DNA of 44,920 bases from Clostridia bacterium (GTDB lineage: Bacteria; Bacillota; Clostridia; Oscillospirales; Acutalibacteraceae), in NCBI GenBank assembly GCA_017516485.1, contig JAFXCH010000018.1, positions 1-44,920 of the forward strand, given 5' to 3'. The notes below the pieces were generated by a model that saw only the letters and a list, made by a program, of their open reading frames with translations, did not search any database and was not told the DNA's origin. This document shows, one piece after another, positions 42,202 through 44,920 of this stretch; within the stretch, counting starts at the first letter, position 1; each line of letters starts with the position of its first letter. A program made the position numbers and the translations under genes.

Positions 42202-42225
42202 TCCCCTTGGATTGCTCCAAGGGGA
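42202..42225 (-). terminator. Terminator after the broken small ORF
   Basis: Perfect 10-bp stem TCCCCTTGGA / TCCAAGGGGA with loop TTGC, followed on the minus strand by TTTTTG. Confidence 0.82.
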
Positions 42226-42239
42226 GTTGCTTTAGTTAT

Positions 42240-42386
42240 TCACTGCAATAGATGCCTAAACAGTTCGTCAACATCCTCTGTTGTTATACCCTCTGCGAGA
42301 AGCATATTGCGAAACTCGTTCATTCCGTTGATTAAAAGGTTTCACTCAAAGTCCGTGAGCTTCAGTTTGGTTTTCTTATTAAACAT
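42240..42386 (-). pseudogene. Small ORF of mobile-element type, interrupted by an in-frame TGA
   Basis: The minus strand from ATG 42386 reads MFNKKTKLKLTDFE, then TGA at codon 15, then in the same frame NLLINGMNEFRNMLLAEGI and TTEDVDELFRHLLQ to a normal stop. The pattern KTKLKLTDFE-x-x-LLI...NEFRN...DVDEL resembles small proteins I recall from conjugative elements of Firmicutes, where the TGA position is usually aromatic, so TGG to TGA is the likely lesion. A very strong ribosome site AAGGAGGTC lies 9 nt before the ATG but is locked in a hairpin (42394-42433). Other genes here use TGA as a true stop. Confidence 0.65.
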
Positions 42387-42393
42387 AAAAATT

Positions 42394-42433
42394 GACCTCC
42401 TTGTATTTGGTAACACCATTTTACAAGGAGGTC
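42394..42433 (-). promoter_or_regulatory. Hairpin that buries the Shine-Dalgarno sequence of the small ORF
   Basis: Perfect 12-bp arms GACCTCCTTGTA (42394-42405) and TACAAGGAGGTC (42422-42433) with a 16-nt loop. In the minus-strand RNA the downstream arm is itself the ribosome site AAGGAGGTC, and the upstream arm is its exact complement, so translation would need the stem opened. Confidence 0.7.
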
Positions 42434-42504
42434 TGTGTTTTGTCGAATGTGTGAAACATCTTTATTACATATAACTTTATATTAAATATGTTTTAATCTT
42501 TGTG

Positions 42505-42533
42505 TTGAGTTAATTTATATTCAGTGGTATAAT
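42505..42533 (+). promoter_or_regulatory. Promoter for the HEPN-type gene
   Basis: TTGAGT (42505-42510), 17 nt spacer, TATAAT (42528-42533), 34 nt before the ATG. Confidence 0.65.
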
Positions 42534-42567
42534 ATAGTCAAAATTTGTCGTATCGAGGAATAACAGT

Positions 42568-43554
42568 ATGATACTAGAATATCTTTTCTCTAATAAAAAT
42601 ATACGTGAAGGTGTTGAGAATTTCAACACATCTGCATCATCAATTGAGAAATCTAAGGATGATGAATTAAAAATAGTTTTCAAAGATTTTGAAGGTGCTG
42701 AATATTGGGCTGTAAGATATGAATACGGGAAAAATTCTGAAAATGATGCTTTGCGTTTATCAAAACTTAATGAAGATTTTGTTTCTCAGTTTTCTCCTAT
42801 AACTTTAATTAACGAGAGTGCGGAGTTCTTTAATAAAAAACTTTATCCATTAGTTAACAAATTTGAACGATTACTTAGAAAGTTTTTATTTTTAAGAGTT
42901 GCCATGTGTGGTGAGAAGAAATTTGAGCATATTATCAAGGAAATTGAAAGCAAAGATTTTGGTGAAATTTATAATATTCTTTTTGTTGATAGCAAATTTT
43001 GCAGGGATGTTCGCGAAAAAATAAAAAATGCACACACCAAATTTGATATGCTTCAAATATTAGAAGAGTCAAAAGAGACCACCGCATGGGATATATTGGC
43101 GTCAGAAGATAAATTATCACTAATTAAAGATAATTTTGATGTTTTAAAATTATACCGAAACGATGTAATGCACGCTCATAATATTGGCGAAACCACATAT
43201 AAAAAAGCCAAAAATTTATTTAATGATGCAAATTTACAACTAGAACAAGAGATTAACAAGTTAATTGAATTTACATATACTTACCATGATTCTGAAGAGC
43301 ATACAAAATCATTATATGAAAAACTAATAGTTGCTAGTGAAAACGCATCCAAGATAAATACCGGAATGATTAAGGTTATGGAAATGCTTAATAACAATAT
43401 TTCCACTGTATTAACACCAGAAAAAATAGATGGGATAGAAAAAACAATAGAGTTATTAATTGAAGCTTTTTCAAAAAATCAAGACAACGAATCAAATCAA
43501 AACCAAAATAAAGAAAACGATTCTAGAACTGATTCTGATGATAATAATGAATAA
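42568..43554 (+). CDS. HEPN-type putative ribonuclease/defence protein, AT-rich
   Basis: A 328-residue soluble protein that I do not recognise as a named family. It is largely helical; residues 90-112 (KLYPLVNKFERLLRKFLFLR) and 192-205 (YRNDVMHAHN) look like the two key helices of a HEPN domain. RNDVMH gives Arg197 and His202, the Rx4H motif of HEPN RNases. The C-terminal 30 residues are a low-complexity Asn/Asp/Glu/Ser tail. The gene is clearly more AT-rich than its neighbours, with many TTA, AAT and AAA codons, suggesting recent transfer. It stands alone with its own promoter. RNase activity or phage defence is inference. Confidence 0.65.
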   Translation: MILEYLFSNKNIREGVENFNTSASSIEKSKDDELKIVFKDFEGAEYWAVRYEYGKNSENDALRLSKLNEDFVSQFSPITLINESAEFFNKKLYPLVNKFERLLRKFLFLRVAMCGEKKFEHIIKEIESKDFGEIYNILFVDSKFCRDVREKIKNAHTKFDMLQILEESKETTAWDILASEDKLSLIKDNFDVLKLYRNDVMHAHNIGETTYKKAKNLFNDANLQLEQEINKLIEFTYTYHDSEEHTKSLYEKLIVASENASKINTGMIKVMEMLNNNISTVLTPEKIDGIEKTIELLIEAFSKNQDNESNQNQNKENDSRTDSDDNNE

Positions 43555-43573
43555 TAAAAACGCTTATCATTTG

Positions 43574-43615
43574 AAAACTCCGATTGCCGATTACCGGTAA
43601 ACGGAGTTCGTTTTT
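43574..43615. repeat. Hairpin repeat copy 3 (terminator-like)
   Basis: Outer stem AAACTCCG / CGGAGTT, inner stem TTGCCG / CGGTAA with loop ATTAC, then T tract to 43615. It lies between the HEPN-type gene and a convergent regulator gene. Confidence 0.85.
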
Positions 43616-43633
43616 GTTATAGATTTTTATATC

Positions 43634-44557
43634 CTATTTTTCGATTTTGCTTTTGACTTCTTCGGCACGTCTTTCTGCTATATCAGCCTCAACGTCGTAG
43701 CCTCTGCTGCGGTAGATATCTGCCATTTTCATGCATTCATTATAAGCCTTTTCATATTCTCCCATTTCTTCATACAAACCGACTTTGCAATCCATTTCAT
43801 CGCAGAAGTATGTTCCGATTTCGCCTGCTTTGTCGTAGTATTCCAAAGCCTCATCATAGTTTTTGAGTTCCTTTGCGATGTCACCGCCGTGAATATACAT
43901 CCGCCAATCATCGGGGAATTTTTTAATAGACTCTCTAAAAATGCTATAAGCTTCATCAAATCTTTCTGCCCAGATAAGGGCAATCAAGAGGTTGTCTGTT
44001 TCTCTCGGATTGTTGGGGTCAGCCTTTATTTTTTCTTCAAGCTCTGAAATAATTTCATCTTCTTTTTTCAGAAGAAAGAACATCCATATTCTCTGCATGC
44101 AGGCGAGCTGATAATTTTCGGGGTCATCGTTCGGGTCATCGCTGACTGCTTTATCATACCACTCAACCGCAATGTCCCTGCAGTAATTCATCATATACAT
44201 ATGAATCCAGGCGTAGAGCCATTTATCCTCGGTTGACATCTCGCCCTTCTTTATAAGCTTTTCGTATTCGATACGGCAACGCATAAAGTCCTCGGGGTCA
44301 CGGGATTTCTCATAAACAGAAGCAAGACGCTGTGCATAGTTATCGTAAGCAACGGTGCTCTTTTTATAGAAATCATCAACCGTCACTTCGTAGAGCCTTG
44401 CGAGTTCGGGCAGGGTCAGAACATCGGGAAGAGTTGTTCCGCACTCCCATCGAGAAATAGTCTGCGAATTTACATTCAGTTTTTCTGCAACCTGCTCTTG
44501 GGTCAAGCCCTTTGCAAGACGGAATTTTTTAAGATTGTCGCTGAATATATTGTTCAT
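43634..44557 (-). CDS. XRE-family regulator with C-terminal TPR repeats
   Basis: A 307-residue protein. Residues about 8-62 form an XRE helix-turn-helix (LTQEQVAEKLNVNSQTISRW). The remainder is TPR-like helical pairs, for example KNYDEALEYYDKAGEIG and MGEYEKAYNECMKMADIYRSRG. The layout resembles peptide-responsive or stress regulators of Firmicutes, but no quorum peptide gene is adjacent. The start is ATG 44557 with AAAAGG 8 nt upstream; the ORF's GTG three codons earlier overlaps that site. It faces the HEPN-type gene, separated by repeat copy 3, so it might regulate it; this is only positional. Confidence 0.82.
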   Translation of the reverse strand: MNNIFSDNLKKFRLAKGLTQEQVAEKLNVNSQTISRWECGTTLPDVLTLPELARLYEVTVDDFYKKSTVAYDNYAQRLASVYEKSRDPEDFMRCRIEYEKLIKKGEMSTEDKWLYAWIHMYMMNYCRDIAVEWYDKAVSDDPNDDPENYQLACMQRIWMFFLLKKEDEIISELEEKIKADPNNPRETDNLLIALIWAERFDEAYSIFRESIKKFPDDWRMYIHGGDIAKELKNYDEALEYYDKAGEIGTYFCDEMDCKVGLYEEMGEYEKAYNECMKMADIYRSRGYDVEADIAERRAEEVKSKIEK

Positions 44558-44671
44558 CGTTTTCACCTTTTCATTTTTCTCGAAGCTTCTGATATGATTA
44601 TATCATTCAAGTTTGAATTTGATAAGGTCTTATTTTGTGAACAGACTCTTGATTTATGTATAGTCAAACGC

Positions 44672-44714
44672 AAAAACTCCGCTTACCGATTGCTCGGTAA
44701 ACGGAGTTCATTTT
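44672..44714. repeat. Hairpin repeat copy 4 (terminator-like)
   Basis: Outer stem AAACTCCG / CGGAGTT, inner stem TTACCGA / TCGGTAA with loop TTGC (seven perfect pairs). It lies just beyond the stop of the last minus-strand frame at 44713. Confidence 0.85.
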
Positions 44715-44841
44715 AAATATAGAGGTTAACTTCAATATCTCGCCAGTTTCTTACACGCTTTGTCGGGGATATGGAATAAGCATATTCCTGTGCATCCTCA
44801 AGCGTTAAAGTGAACTGAGCGAACTTGAAGAAGTTCTCCAT
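44713..44841 (-). CDS. Short ORF at the window edge, unknown, possibly a gene remnant
   Basis: A 42-codon minus-strand frame from ATG 44841 reading MENFFKFAQFTLTLEDAQEY and ending RVRNWRDIEVNLYI. AAAGGA lies only about 4 nt from the ATG. The frame continues upstream without stop for some codons (DSTTGSYKGL), so it may be the end of a longer, broken gene; beyond that a separate frame reading GTAVRFVNK ends in a stop near 44893. I do not recognise it. Confidence 0.35.
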   Translation of the reverse strand: MENFFKFAQFTLTLEDAQEYAYSISPTKRVRNWRDIEVNLYI

Positions 44842-44920
44842 TAGTCCTTTATAGCTGCCTGTGGTGCTATCGGCCAAAGGGGAAATTATTTATTTACGAA
44901 TCTAACGGCGGTACCGTATA

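Noticed and set aside
42240-42386. Selenocysteine or reassigned TGA in the small ORF
   Set aside because: No SECIS-like element is evident after the TGA, and several intact genes here (for example rnfC, rnfD, rnfG) end in TGA as a normal stop.
37941-44714. CRISPR-like array from the four similar repeats
   Set aside because: The copies are 0.9-3 kb apart with genes between them, and each is a palindromic terminator-like stem, not a direct-repeat array.

Overview
The window looks like a chromosomal segment of a gut-type Clostridia bacterium, most likely Oscillospiraceae/Ruminococcaceae or a close relative. The evidence is an Rnf complex in clostridial order (C-D-G-E-A-B), a SCIFF peptide with its radical SAM maturase, AAGGAGG ribosome binding sites, sigma-A promoters with 16-18 nt spacers, and many secreted or cytosolic glycan-active enzymes. 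This assignment is inference; there is no rRNA or marker gene to settle it. No tRNA, rRNA, CRISPR array, transposase or integrase was seen.

Layout. 1-1.9 kb: 5' part of GAPDH and an iron alcohol dehydrogenase, both on the minus strand. 2.0-9.1 kb: one tightly overlapping plus-strand operon encoding ApbE flavin transferase, a NusG-II protein, a Gx-type membrane protein and RnfCDGEAB, closed by a strong hairpin. 9.1-15.7 kb: minus-strand genes for a GPH-type sugar symporter, a secreted metallophosphoesterase, a PLP decarboxylase, the SCIFF maturase and its 49-residue precursor (scfB/scfA), and NanA. 15.8-17.2 kb: an amino-acid permease. 17.25-22.2 kb: a minus-strand operon of a Gfo/Idh/MocA dehydrogenase, a secreted DUF4838 (GH163-like) protein, a DUF2804 protein and a lipoyl-less E2-like acyltransferase. 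22.28-23.8 kb: a decaying toxin/immunity island (frameshifted DUF4417-toxin fusion, zinc-binding immunity candidate, frameshifted third gene). 23.9-28.9 kb: GH43-like, GH110-like, a secreted esterase and a second metallophosphoesterase. 29-31.3 kb: a small secreted protein, an XRE-desulfoferrodoxin fusion regulator and a ClC channel pseudogene. 31.4-37.9 kb: WbsX/GH99-like and GH28-like enzymes, a DUF6056-like membrane protein, a lipoprotein and an SGNH hydrolase. 38-44.9 kb: a zinc-ribbon/propeller membrane protein, an S1 sulfatase, a broken small ORF with a Shine-Dalgarno-masking hairpin, an AT-rich HEPN-type gene and an XRE-TPR regulator. Four copies of one covarying hairpin are scattered through this last part.

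How the genes fit together. Rnf couples ferredoxin oxidation to NAD reduction and ion pumping, with ApbE attaching FMN to RnfG and RnfD; GAPDH and the alcohol dehydrogenase fit fermentative NAD turnover. NanA, GH110-like, GH163-like, GH43-like, GH28-like, sulfatase and esterases together suggest foraging on host or plant glycans, though they lie in several transcription units and not in one utilisation locus. The most notable items are the SCIFF peptide with Gly at the usual crosslink-acceptor position, the XRE regulator carrying a complete desulfoferrodoxin iron site, the toxin island whose frameshifts all sit in T homopolymers, the AT-rich HEPN gene and the repeated hairpin family.
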